Positions 21,665 through 33,665 of a stretch of DNA of 46,474 nt are shown piece by piece. The position numbers and the translations under genes are program-made. Each line of letters begins with the position of its first letter. The first letter of the stretch is position 1. The DNA comes from Smittium culicis. Taxonomy: Eukaryota > Kickxellomycota > Harpellomycetes > Harpellales > Legeriomycetaceae. A model generated the notes under the pieces. The model was given only the letters and a program-made list of their open reading frames with translations. It was not told the origin of the DNA and made no database searches. The stretch spans positions 1 to 46,474 of the forward strand of contig LSSN01006028.1 of assembly GCA_001970855.1 (NCBI GenBank), read 5' to 3'.

Positions 21665-23152
21665 TTATATATTAAAGGTAATATGGTAAAAAGCTAAAAA
21701 AGTAGGTATGTATAAGTATACATTAATCAGGTGTTTAAATTTTCTTTTAATAGAATTTGCAGAGCTGGATCTATTGGTGGATAATGGAATCACTTCGATA
21801 GGACTTAGCTTATTTTTACTGGTAATATCGTCTATAGATAGACCAGTAGTGTTGGTTATAAAGTCTAAAAAGAAAGCAGGCCTAGTATAAAACCCAAATC
21901 CATTTATACCTCCACAAGAATATTGTGTATTATTTTTAGTATCACCGTAGCTTGTTAATCCTAGCAAAACGTACTCGTTGATATCTGTTAAAGTCTTTGA
22001 CGTGTTATATTTTCCGGATTTCGAATATATTGAATTTTTTATAATCGTATCATAAGAATCGATTTTAGATATCAATGGACCTCCAGAATCACCGAAACAA
22101 GTGTCTCTGCCACTTTTTATAGGACAGCAAATTACATCATCGTTATTGTCTACAAAACCACGCCTAATTTCTTTGCAGCCGCTACTTGAAGTTGAAATTT
22201 CGTTTTCTTCAGTAGAGTTTAGGCTTCTGTTTGCAGCGCTCTCTTCAATTAATGTTAAATCTACTGGGCCATCTTTTCCTGTTGTAAGTGACGCTTGCAT
22301 TAAGGAGCTCGCTGGTGAGTTTGAACTTTGATTAGAGACACCATATCCAATAGCGGTAACTGGTTGTGATTTATATATCGTTGCAGTTGATATTTTTATA
22401 GGCGCAACCTGCGTAGAGAACTTTAGGTCTCTCTCAAGCTCTATTAGTGCAATATCATTGCTGAATGTAAACAAGTTTGCATACGGGTGAACAACGATTC
22501 GCCTAGGTTTTATGGTTTGCATTTTACTTCTAATATTGGAACCATAATAAATTACAACATCATCAGGGTTTATACTTGATGAACCATTTATATCTTTTAG
22601 CTCTTGCTCAGGTTCAATTCTCTTTTTCACACCGAATTCACTCAGATATTTGAACTCTTTTGAAAGCGGTGGACTTTGATTGTTATAACTCTGTGTTGAT
22701 TCTGTATCGCCACCATTTCGTACAACTTCATTCTTGTCTGACTCGAAATTTTCACCAAAAATTCCTAAACTTCGGCCACCTCGCTTATTTTTTGATAAGC
22801 AATGGGCAGCTGTCACAATCCATCTAGATGATATCAAGCTACCTCCACAAATGAAGGAATCCTTCTTTTTTGTATTTACCTCACCTGAGCTATCTTCAGT
22901 TGCATAAACTGTAGTTTTTATCAGCACCATGAACGGGTATTCATTCGGAATAGCCTCATTTCCTCCTACAATTCGTATTTTCTTGCTATTGTTTACATCT
23001 ATATTACTTGATGCAGTTGCATGCTGTTTTTCGATTATTTCTGGGCTTGGGTATTCGCTATTCCCTTTAAGCGATGGTTCTTCTGTAGAGCTCACAGTTA
23101 CTATTGATGCTATTATTACAACCAGTATAAACCTCATAGATAGAGTAATCAT
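21665..23152 (-). CDS. trypsin-like serine protease (S1 family) with long insertions, single exon
   Basis: Serine endopeptidase of 495 aa, paralogous to the gene at 17995-19174. A signal peptide covers about residues 1-23; Met6 is an alternative start. A propeptide leads to the activation site R60-IVGG. The triad is His117 (VTAAHC), Asp233 (NDIALIEL) and Ser356 (CFGDSGGP), with Asp350 as the trypsin specificity residue. Compared with its paralogue it has about 70 extra residues, rich in Asn/Ser/Glu, between His and Asp, and a second Ser/Asn/Glu-rich insertion before the Ser motif. The C-terminus has a basic patch (IKRKFKH) and then a hydrophobic tail (LINVYLYIPTFLAFYHI), which could be a membrane anchor absent from the paralogue. 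A GTATAC at the start of that tail might instead be a splice donor. No intron interrupts the Asp motif here, unlike the paralogue. Confidence 0.9.
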   Translation of the reverse strand: MITLSMRFILVVIIASIVTVSSTEEPSLKGNSEYPSPEIIEKQHATASSNIDVNNSKKIRIVGGNEAIPNEYPFMVLIKTTVYATEDSSGEVNTKKKDSFICGGSLISSRWIVTAAHCLSKNKRGGRSLGIFGENFESDKNEVVRNGGDTESTQSYNNQSPPLSKEFKYLSEFGVKKRIEPEQELKDINGSSSINPDDVVIYYGSNIRSKMQTIKPRRIVVHPYANLFTFSNDIALIELERDLKFSTQVAPIKISTATIYKSQPVTAIGYGVSNQSSNSPASSLMQASLTTGKDGPVDLTLIEESAANRSLNSTEENEISTSSSGCKEIRRGFVDNNDDVICCPIKSGRDTCFGDSGGPLISKIDSYDTIIKNSIYSKSGKYNTSKTLTDINEYVLLGLTSYGDTKNNTQYSCGGINGFGFYTRPAFFLDFITNTTGLSIDDITSKNKLSPIEVIPLSTNRSSSANSIKRKFKHLINVYLYIPTFLAFYHITFNI

Positions 23153-24260
23153 TTATTTGATATTTACTTAGATAAAACTATGTTTTCGGATATAGTAGCT
23201 TTACAAGAAAAAATCAAAGCCTTCGAGCTTAATGAAATAAACTTTAATGTCCTTCAAAGCACTATAGGTTAAGAAAAAGTAAAATAAAAAGTTTATATTA
23301 TCTATTATAACATTGATTTTTTATTTTTTATAGGTGCTAAAATATTAAATTATTATATACACACAAAAAAAAGTAAGGTTAAAGGTATTAGTATTTAAAA
23401 TGTATGTATATGTATAACAAGCTCTAAATATTTACAAAAAAAAAATCCAAAAAAAAGTTCTAACGGTTGTTATTTATTAATATATCGTAATTTGCTGCAT
23501 GACTAAGTAAAATAAAATAACGGATTTTTTCTATAAAAAAAATTAAAATTTTTAGTTTAAATTTTGAAAATAAGAAAATAGAAATAAAATTTATCGAAAA
23601 TAAGACTATATATGATATAAAAATAAAAATTAAGAACCCGTTCTTTTATTTTTTTTAATGCAATACCCATGATGATACTAATCATATTTAATTTCAAATT
23701 TTTTCTTATATCAAAACTGCCTTTTATATTTTCGGAGTATGATAATATATAGTTAAGCTAAGGCAGCTTTGAAATATAAATTCTTTGATGCACGTTTATT
23801 TAATTCTAGATTTAATCCCACAATGATGTGTATATAACCGATCAAAATAAAGATAAGCAGACATTTTCGATATGGGGATAAATTAATTAATATATTACCA
23901 TCTTGAAAATTATGCCCAGAAATAAAAACAGACTTAAATACTCGTAGTGTTATTCAGAATTCAAAGTATAGATAAGAACATCGACTTATGATTGGCTAAA
24001 TTAAAATAAAGTAGATACTGTCGACTCTAACAAAATGGTTAGAAAAGTGTGGAGAAGAAATTTTTAAAGTTATAAGAGTTAGGGGAGGAAAATGGATTAT
24101 GAATTTAATGTAGTGGTGTTTTATATAGGTTTATTTTTAAAAATAAAAAAAAAAATTTATGGTATTAGAAACAGAAAATTGGAGCCAAATAAAAGTGTAT
24201 AGCAGAAAATGTATTCAATTAAAAGGTGCTTAGTGAAGTTGTGTAGCCGCGGTAAAAACT
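23153..24260. other. spacer between second protease and PSMB3
   Basis: About 1.1 kb. Apart from the small candidate gene at 23180-23398 it is AT-rich with many A-runs. Its only other visible motif is one ATTGGCT at about 23994. Confidence 0.45.
23180..23398 (+). CDS. candidate 50-aa microprotein gene, 2 exons, unassigned
   Basis: Exon 1 (23180-23267) starts ATG and encodes MFSDIVALQEKIKAFELNE followed by INFNVLQSTI; exon 2 (23334-23398) continues GAKILNYYIHTKKSKVKGIS and ends after one more residue. The 66-nt intron begins GTTAAG, contains a TATAAC branch-like motif and ends in a T-rich tract plus TATAG, matching the style of the verified introns here. The N-terminal half could form an amphipathic helix or coiled coil. 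The weak point is position: the ATG is only 27 nt from the divergent protease start at 23152, leaving almost no promoter. It may be chance. No homologue recognised. Confidence 0.25.
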
Positions 24261-25320
24261 TTAGTCCTAGTGTGATAAAAAAATAAAATAAATATTTAAA
24301 GTGATTATAGGAAAGGTACGACATAAAAAAAAAAAATTTACCATTCTAGACTTTAAGTGACGGGTGATCACCGAGTCCGGAGTTCTAAAATTTATAAAAA
24401 AAAGTTTAGTAACTTGATAGAGATATTGCAAACAAAAGTTAAAGAGTATCCTTACATTATGTATACAACAGCTCCCCAACCACTTATAGCATCGCGATCA
24501 ACTGCGTTTAGCAAAGCTTGAGAGATAGTTTCAAATAAATCCTCAGGTTCCTGATAGTGAAAATAAGGGATTAGAAAAAGACTGATAAAATTTAAAAAAG
24601 AATATATGTTTAAAAAAAAAATACTAGATCAGGTTCCCAAAGTCCTTCGCACATGCCCTTAAGGTTTTCATCTGCACTACCCGCAACGATGAAATCCTTT
24701 GCTACATCCATGCAACCAAGCAAATCCATGCCGCAAATATACGGCTCGTTATTCTTATCTAATCCTGCAACAATGGGCTCAATAAAGTATGGCCCAAATC
24801 TAATTAAGAAAATTTAGGGATTTTAAGTGTTAAAAAAAGACTGAGAGCAGGTAGATAAATCGGATTAATAGGAAAAAGCACCTACCTCTTTTCATAAAGG
24901 GTAGAGGAAACCATATTGGCGAATGCTTTTGGTTCAAATTCGCGTTGTTCGTTTAATCTATACATGTTAGCCTTGTATCTAAATTTCTCGCGCCTAATAT
25001 GAAAGTTAAGGAAAATTTATATGGATTCTTCTGAATGAGAATATAAATAAGATAGAAATTATTACAGTGTTTGAACATCTGTTGCCAATCCGGGTAATCC
25101 AATATAAGTTTTGTTGGAAATGGGGAAAATCTTTTCGAATTCCATATCGACAGTCAATGCTTGTTGGCCCAATCTTTTGTCTGCAGCGATAGCTACGCAG
25201 CCTTTTCCTGCCATTGCAACAATGGCAGATCCGTTATAATTCATAATCGACTAAAATAGCAAAACAAAATAATAATGTTAGCTCATATAAGAATAGATAA
25301 AAATAAATAGATAATACCAT
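24261..25320 (-). CDS. PSMB3: 20S proteasome subunit beta-3 (PSMB3/Pup3), 7 exons including two micro-exons
   Basis: Non-catalytic beta-ring subunit of the 20S proteasome. Exons in gene order: 25320-25318 (ATG only), 25250-25066, 24993-24886, 24799-24625, 24550-24456, 24384-24342 and 24266-24261 (Asp codon and stop). They join to 204 aa; human PSMB3 is 205. Family text is continuous across junctions: [19 protein letters not shown], then [70 protein letters not shown] and [10 protein letters not shown]. The conserved C-terminal LK(S/A)RMD requires the final micro-exon. Introns are 67-86 nt. Five acceptors are TAG and one is CAG. As in the family, the N-terminus lacks the catalytic threonine of active beta subunits. 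A CCAAT box in gene sense lies about 290 nt upstream (25607-25611). Confidence 0.94.
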
Positions 25321-28300
25321 GATTCAGGTATCTAATTGAAGATCTAAATTATTGTAAATAATTGATGGTTCAAGAGTACAGTTAGAGAGTTTAAATCAAA
25401 AAGTTGAATGAATTTGTTTTATTTTCTACTTCAAAGCTTTTTATTTACTATAAACGATATTTTATTTCTTTTGCCTCTATAAATTATTTTACCCAATAAA
25501 AGAGCTATTGCTACATTTCGCTCTGCCAATTATATTCTAAAACTTCATCCAACTCGAGTATTCGTCATTTCTATAATAAACTACACTTATTGCTAAACTC
25601 TAGATCATTGGCTAATTATGCTTTTTCATTATCCAATAAATTTACATTCTCTACACTCGCTAGAGATTTTCAATTAAATTATTTTTAATAGCGTGCTAAA
25701 CATGTAATATAATATATCGATTGCTAAAACGACCAAAAACGAATTCTTTTTCTATTTTTTGAAAACGCCGTTGAAATGCTAATTTATTATCTTTTTAATT
25801 TGTAGTAAAAATTAGTTGTTATTAAATTAATTTTATACTTGAAAATTCCAAATAAAAAATCTAGTATAATTTTTAGAAAGTATTTAATATTGAGATTTAG
25901 AAATTAAACTAGAGCTGATAAGTACGAAATTTCAAAAGAAAAAGCTTCGCCCATCAATTTAATCTTCCATATGTGACAATTTATATTATAGTACATGTTA
26001 AATTTATGATTTATTAATGATTTTATACATCAGCTCCTACCATAATTAATTTATTTTTTTAATATATATTGAATTATAAGCCTTATTTTTTTGTTTAGGA
26101 AAATTATAATAAAATATGAACTAATTATCATTTTGAGTTATGGGAAAAGCATAAACATGCATTTTACCAAAAAAATCATTTTGCTTTTATTTTTATAGCT
26201 TCATAATTTTTACAGCCTGAAAAGTTCCTTTTATTTTCCCTTTTTTATCACAGTTGATTATAAAGGCCTTTAAAAGTGTAGATTAATAGAGATTATGTTT
26301 TTATTAAGTTTTTTTTATTTAATAAAAATCTGAATGATCCTGAATATATTCTTTTTTTCATATTATCATAATAATAAACCACCTAAGTCATTTCCATTAA
26401 TTTCAAAACGCATCAATTAGATTGAACTTTACAAATTTGTAAATGATTCTTGAGCTTCAAATTATTTTAAAATACATTAAAATATATACCTGAAATATCT
26501 TATCGATTTATGTGATTTGAAAATAACTAATACCGATTATTTCTTTTAAAAATGATAACATAAAAATTTATCAATTATTGATTTTAAGAAAAAAATTAAA
26601 TAAATAAAACAGAATAATTTAAGTTTTGACTTTAATTAAAAAATACTTAAAATAAAATTCTTCAATTACCATCATTATATAAAATTATTGCAATACATAT
26701 TAAAATTACATAAAATTCAAAATTATTTCGCTGAATTTAATTTTGAATTAAATTTTTGTACCTAAAAGTATTTATTTAAAATTTTTTCTTAATAAATAAT
26801 AAATACTTATATTTTATTAAACGATTAAAAGATATCGTTGCTGAAATAAATTGCTTTACTTATATACATAAGACTTTATATTTTATATTTATAGGTTATT
26901 TCCTCGCATTTTAAAATTTCTTTTAATTAACACATATGAGATCTAATATCAGAATTTCACTCTCGTTTAAATTTTTATAGAATCCAATTATTATTTACTA
27001 TAAGTCTCAAAAAAATATTCTTTTTAAATTTACCAATAAAATCTATTATAATTTTAAAGATTTGATAATATTTTTTTATAAAAATAAATTTAAATAGCGG
27101 TTAAATTAATTAATAATAAAAAATAAAACATTTCTCCTAAATAAAACTATTTGCATAAGTATAATTACTGTGAATTATTCACTACAATTTTTTTATATGA
27201 AAATTATATTATATTATATTATATATGATAATTTTCTATCCATAATTTATTGCATAAAATTTGCGTTTTTTATTTGAGGAAATGTATGAATTTTAAGAAT
27301 TTATTGAAATTTATAAGGTTTAATTGACTAAACTATTTATAGATTAAGATTTTTTTTTTGTAAATATAATATTTTATTTACAAATATATGTAACTTTTAT
27401 ATACTACTAGTTTTATTTTAATTTGTAATTTATATAATTAGAAATTCGCTATTGAGTTTTTTCATTAATTTTAAATCAACAAATAAATTAATTATTTCAG
27501 ATCAATTAATAATTTTTAATTATTTTTATTTTGCATAATTTATTCATATTGAGATTAATATAAATATTGGTATATTTTTATCCAATTTCTATGCTCTGAG
27601 TTTTAGTTGCTGAAAATTGATATATTTTATTTGAAGCAGTCAATTCACTACTCTTTTTAAATATTCTATTTTACCTCTTAAATTTAGCTTCTTTGGTAGT
27701 TAATAAATATATAAATCGAATTTTTTTAATTTGATTTAGTAAATTTATTAAGTTTTAATTGAATTTTTTACGTATATATTATTGAAAATAAATAAAAAAT
27801 GGTTTAATCCTTGTAAAAAACGTTTATACTTGATATTAGGTCAAAAGAAAATATTTATTTAGTTAGTATTAAAAATTGTAAATGATTATATGAATGTAAA
27901 TTTAGATATTTTAATACTAGATGACGATTTTATGACTTTTTATAGATTTTTAACTTATTATGTAGTTTTTTAAAAAACATTCTGAGAGATTTTTTGATAT
28001 ATAAAATTTAGTTGAAATCAAATAATTAATTTAAGTTTGCAATAAAATGTGTAAAAACCTTTATAATTCTATGTATTTTTATTTATCAATATTATTTTTT
28101 TATAGATATTATTATTAGATTTCAAAATATAATACAAATTTTTAAAGCTTATTTTGCTGTTTTAATATTATTCTGTTTTGATAGTCGCTATTTTAATAAA
28201 TAATGATATTTATTTTAAATTAAATAGGATATTATATGAATAAATTCGTTAAATAATAAGCACATGAAGCCTAATTTCTCTAGGGTTTTAAATAGTTAAC

Positions 28301-28980
28301 TATAATATAGTCAACTTTTAATCAATCCAAAACGCTTTTTGAACCTTATAATAACTATTTCACAAAATTTTCAGAGAGATTTAGTAAGAAATATACAGGA
28401 TCAGAAAATTAACGATTTTTTTGATTTTTTGGCATATTTTAAAAGTTTCTAAGTGAGATCTCGATTGATAAACATTGATAGAGTCATAATAAAACACATA
28501 ACACATATAGTTATATAACTATTTAATGACTTTTTAAAATTTAAAATTATACACTATTATTGAACTATATTGATTAGATTATGAATTTTTCAATGTCATT
28601 TAGGGTTTCATTTTATATTATCAAATTAAATAAAGTTATTCCTTAAATCTATTAACTTTGAATATTATAAACCTGTTTATAATATGAAATTTACATCATT
28701 TATAAAAAAATCTATTTTAAATACATTAAATTATGATGAATGATAGTTTATATGAAAATAATTTTATGAAACCGACTAAATTTTATTTTTATAAATCGTT
28801 TAATAAATCAAAAGCGCTCTCATAAGTTTATACCTTCAAAAAAATTTTCATTATATTTTTTTTATGTTTTCTATGGTCGATTTAATTATCAACTAATTGA
28901 GGAGTTAATTTTTGTTTTTTAATTTGTTTTACAATAACAGTAGAAAATGATTTTGTATTGAAGTGATATAAAATATTATC

Positions 28981-29099
28981 TGTTGTATAATGATCAATAC
29001 AACATTATTTACCGTATAGTGCCTAAGATCTGCAAGACAAAATGTCTTACAGAATAGCCTTTTGGTTTTGTGATTCAATCTTAGGTCTTTTATACAACA
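28981..29099. mobile_element. 119-bp foldback (MITE-like) element or structured RNA
   Basis: The ends are a perfect 10-bp inverted repeat: TGTTGTATAA at 28981-28990 and TTATACAACA at 29090-29099. Nested inside are CCTAAGAT (29022-29029) with ATCTTAGG (29078-29085), and a tight hairpin AAGACA-AAA-TGTCTT (29034-29048). The left end also forms its own hairpin with ATACAACA at 28997-29004. The block is visibly richer in G+C than the surrounding desert. No clear target-site duplication and no second copy were found in this window, so a mobile origin is only a suggestion. Confidence 0.4.
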
Positions 29100-32000
29100 A
29101 TATCTAATACTTTATCTAATATAAATTTAAATAAAAATTATAAAAATTTTTATTTATATACTTTATTTAATAAAAACAATGGCCAGATAGTTAAATTAAT
29201 CTTTCTTTTAAATTTAAATTTTTATTTTTATATCTGAAATCTATAAAACTTATATTTAAAAAAAATCAAAAATATTAAATAAAGGAAATTTTGCATATAG
29301 CGATAATTATAATAGACTATAATATTTATAATTTTATCATTTCTATTATACATATTTATAATTTTAATGAGTATTATTCTGTAAATTTTATTGATTTATT
29401 TTTAAAAATGAAAATATTTTTTGGAATAATGTAAGCTAAAAATTAAAAAATTTTCAATATTGTTTAAAAATATTGCATATAAATTTACAGATTCTTAAAT
29501 AATACTTTTTTAAATATAGTAATTTTTTGTTTTTATACTTCTATTATTTTAAAATGTCATAATTTATATAATTACATTTTCTCAAAACTGTAAATTTAAG
29601 ACAGCGCTATGAATTATATATAATAATTAGATTATAAAAATAGGAATAATATACAATTAATATTTTAAATTATAAAATTTTTTTTTAAATGTGCTTTATG
29701 ACATAAAAACCATATTTTTTTAAATTTTATTATTATTTTCATGCTAAGTGTATTATAAATATTGCTAAATAAACTTATATTTAAGATAAATATTATTTTT
29801 TAATATTTAATTATAACTTTTATTATTTTTATTATTTAATATATAAATTCTATAAGGAAATTATGTGCTAATAAATCGAGGAATTATAAGTATTTCAAGA
29901 ATGATTTAATATAATAATAATTTATCAAGGTGGTTTTTAATAAATTTTTTATTAGAATTGTCAGTAATTAAGAAAATTATACGAGGAATTTTTTTAGTAG
30001 ATAGAGCTTGTATTCATATACGGTTAAAGCGTATAAAATTATTATTAAATTATTTAAATTTAAAAGTATAAAATTAATTTCATTTTTTTTAGCTAAAAAT
30101 AATATCAAAGCTGAATAAATCTATGTATAAATCGAAATGGTGTTCCATTATAGCCCACGCTAATAACAATGCTTTTTAAATATATAAAATAATTTTAAGC
30201 TGAAAAAATGGAATTCTCAATTCAGATTATTCCATAAGAATTATATAAGACGCGTAATTGTCAATTTTAATTTAAAATAGAATTGTGATTTTTTTTGTAT
30301 CTAAATATCCATTAAATTATCACATAAACCGTAATATATACATCAAAAGAGATAAATAATTTGAGTCGTATGAATTATGCAATAAATTAATATAATTGAC
30401 TTTCATTAAATTTCTAGTCTATTTACTCTATATTATTTTCGCATAAAGACCTAATGAAAATTAATATTGACAGATTAGGTTTTACTAAAACTAATTCTAG
30501 AGAAAACTAATCAATATTCATGATATTATCGATCATAGATTTACTTTCAAAACTTTAATTAATCTAGTTTGATTTTTTTATTTGACTGTAAATAAAAATT
30601 AATTCTATAAACGTATTAAATAATAATTTATCACGAAATTAATTTTAAAATTATCTTTTTAACATTAATTTAAATATATTTGGATTTTTATATTTATTCA
30701 CAATTAAATTTAGCTAAATAAAATGAAAAAATTAAATTTATATATTATTTTGATTATAAATTTCGCACAGTATACTTGAGTCATATATAAATTTAGTTAA
30801 TTTTGAATCAAATAAAAAATTACATTAAATCTATTTACCATAACATTATCCGATAATTTCAAAAAAAATTTCAAAAAACATAAATGACACCTTAGGAAAA
30901 ATTTAATGCTTTTGAAAAAATTATATCAAATAATATGCAGATAAAAAAAGCCATTTTAATCTTTAATTAATAGAAAAAATATAAAATAGATGGCTGATTA
31001 ATAAATTTTGATTTTTTTAAGTCCTAAAGAAATTCAAAATTATATTTTAATTTTATTGACTGGGTAAATTTTAATATTTTTTATGTTAGAGTTTAAAAAA
31101 ATTATATAAAAAGGAAGTTTCAATATTAAATATTAAAAGCCGATTTAATAAATTGAAAAAAGTTTAGAAATACTAAAGTTAAACAGTGCCGATTTTTTAA
31201 TCATCCTTTCGATAGGGATTTTTTGGAAAAACTATTTTTTCAGAAAGATATTTTAGATAAAACTAATATCAAATTAAACGTAATTTTTACCTTTATTATA
31301 ATTTTATACGAGTTTAATTTAATATAACATAAATTCAATTAATAAAATTCTATTATAAATATTAATTTGCTAGTAATAACACATGATCTAAAAATATCAT
31401 TTTCTTTTTATTAAAATTTTTGTTTGGGCATAATTAAAATTTTGAATTCCTAGATAAAATATAAATTTAGAAAAATAAACTTATTAACAATTTATAAATA
31501 AAATTTGGCTGCCATTACGAAAGAATCAGAATTTAATAGCCATTAAAAATATTTAATTCCAGCTACGCCTGTAAATTATGCATTCAAGAATAAAAATTTT
31601 CTTTGGAACCAAATAATAACTATATCGTGTCTATTAAAATAAAAATTTGTATTTTATTTGATAAAAGTTTATATAAATTTTTTATTTTTACATTTAAATT
31701 CTAGAAATTATTTTTGAATTTGGATATTTGCCTATAAATTGCATATTTTTAATACTATAAAATTCTAGCAGATATAATAGCTGATTTAAATTATACCCTT
31801 AAATAGCGGAAACTTAATTTTTCAAAAAATAAAGCGTAAAACAAAAATTTTTTGTTTCAATTGAACATCCTGTATGTAATATATAGCTTGATACCAAGCC
31901 TAAAAGATTGCACGTTTAAAGTATGTCATAATTTGGGCGATTATTTAAAATCAGATGATCTATTGCTTTCACTGTACATTTTGAAATTATTAAAATATGA

Positions 32001-33540
32001 ATAATTTAAAAAAATAAATTCACTAATTATTTTTTAAAATAAAAGTTTAAAAATGAAATCGATATATGGAAAATTCTTTGAGGTTCAGAAAAGTTTTCTT
32101 TGAAATTTTATTTACTCATAAGGAAAAATAAAACAATTGATTTCATTTGATAATTTATTTTAATTTATTATTTAACAGACTATAAAAATAATATACAGAT
32201 GACGAGAATGAAAATTTTAATTGGAAAGTTTTCACCTCTCGGAATAATCTCGCATAAAAAAGAAGTATACACTATTTTATAAAACCTGATATTAATATAA
32301 GCTAAAAAGATTACAGAAATTCTGAATAGCATCACTATATTTCAATGTGACTTATTAAAACATAAAAACCCATTAGAGTTTCAAATAAACTCTTCAGAGA
32401 TAAGAATTTTCGGTGGATTTTAATTACTTAAATATTTGTATTTCTTATTGATTGTTAAATCTCAGATTCTGAATTATGGAAACAATTTATGGTCTATGAG
32501 GTTTTAGAGTATAGTAATGATAAATTTAATATTATCCTTTTAAATATGCTTTAATTTTTTCTGCAAATAATATAATCCATTTCATACAATAAATTAACAG
32601 AAATCTCGTAGAATGTTAGTTTTTTACTTTTTAGCATACCTTTTTTTATTTGTAGATAAATTAAACTATTTTTAATTCCAGCAAATTATATACTCCAATA
32701 ATATAAAGCCATTATACCAAGTTTTCAGTAGATATAAAAATAAATCTAATTTACTTGTTAGAAAATAATTTTTATTCATATTTTTCATTTGAAATTAATT
32801 GATACTAACTCGATAAATCGCTTGGGCTCGCTAATTAAAAAAGATGATTAAACGTCATTCAGTTAATTAGAAGGAAAAACGACTTTAAAACAAAATATTA
32901 GTTAAAATGTATAAATTTACACAAAATGTAATAAAATTTTCTAAGTATTTGAGTACAATTTTAGTTCTCATCTATTTTTAGATATAATAATTGATAAAAA
33001 AATACTATATAAACACCTAGTAACAAAAGTTTTAGTATTATTTATATGTTCTTATTGAACGTACTTTATAAGAAAATATTTTTCTACGCAAAAATTCTGT
33101 TGGAATAATAATCTAAAAATAGATCTGGAATTTTTTTAGGTTTACTAATAAAATTAATTTCTTTAATTTTGGAATCAAAGCCATAGTACAAAAACTAATA
33201 TAGCAAAAAAATTTTAATATTAACCCATTTCATATTTTAACGCTCTTTAAAAATGATAAATATATTTATTTGATAGCAACTATAAGAAATTATATGAAGG
33301 ATTCTTAACGAAGAAAGCACTTTTTTTCAGCTTATAATTATTGGACTGATTATTTCAAATTTCAAATTATTATTGGAGGAAGGGGTAAGGCATTTCCATT
33401 ATTCGTTTAATTCTGAAAGTATTATTTGCTAAAATAAATACTAGATTTTATTTACTGGATACTAATTAAATATGAAATTTCATTCACTGTAACACTATGC
33501 ATAAAAGCGCTCTCTTCATAAAGAATCTATCATATTATCT

Positions 33541-33665
33541 GATGCTATTATACAATAAGAAAATAATTTATTCTGTTTTGGATTAAATAATTTATTTGAA
33601 CGGCGTTGGCTATATTTGGTAGATCAAAAATAGTCTACCGCACGGGAAAGGGTTAAGAACGTCCC
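33541..33665 (+). repeat. dispersed repeat, copy A
   Basis: Aligns by eye to the reverse complement of about 37735-37860. The best part (from TTGAAC at 33596) shares TTGAAC, GGCTATATTT, CAAAA and TAGTCTACC at identical spacing, roughly 70% identity over 65 nt. The upstream part shares GCTAT, ACAATAA and ATTAAA. Copy A contains an internal GGTAGA...TCTACC hairpin (33618-33639). Confidence 0.55.

Noticed and set aside
22582..22790. intron inside the longer trypsin
   Set aside because: The insertion is open in frame and no convincing GT...AG pair bounds it; the finding listed at 121-145 uses residue numbers for this same region and should be read as 22582-22790.
29020..29086. tRNA or U2 snRNA in the desert foldback (CCTAAGA/TCTTAGG stem, GCCTTTTGG)
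   Set aside because: The T arm overlaps the acceptor strand and U2 branch-pairing GUAGUA is absent.
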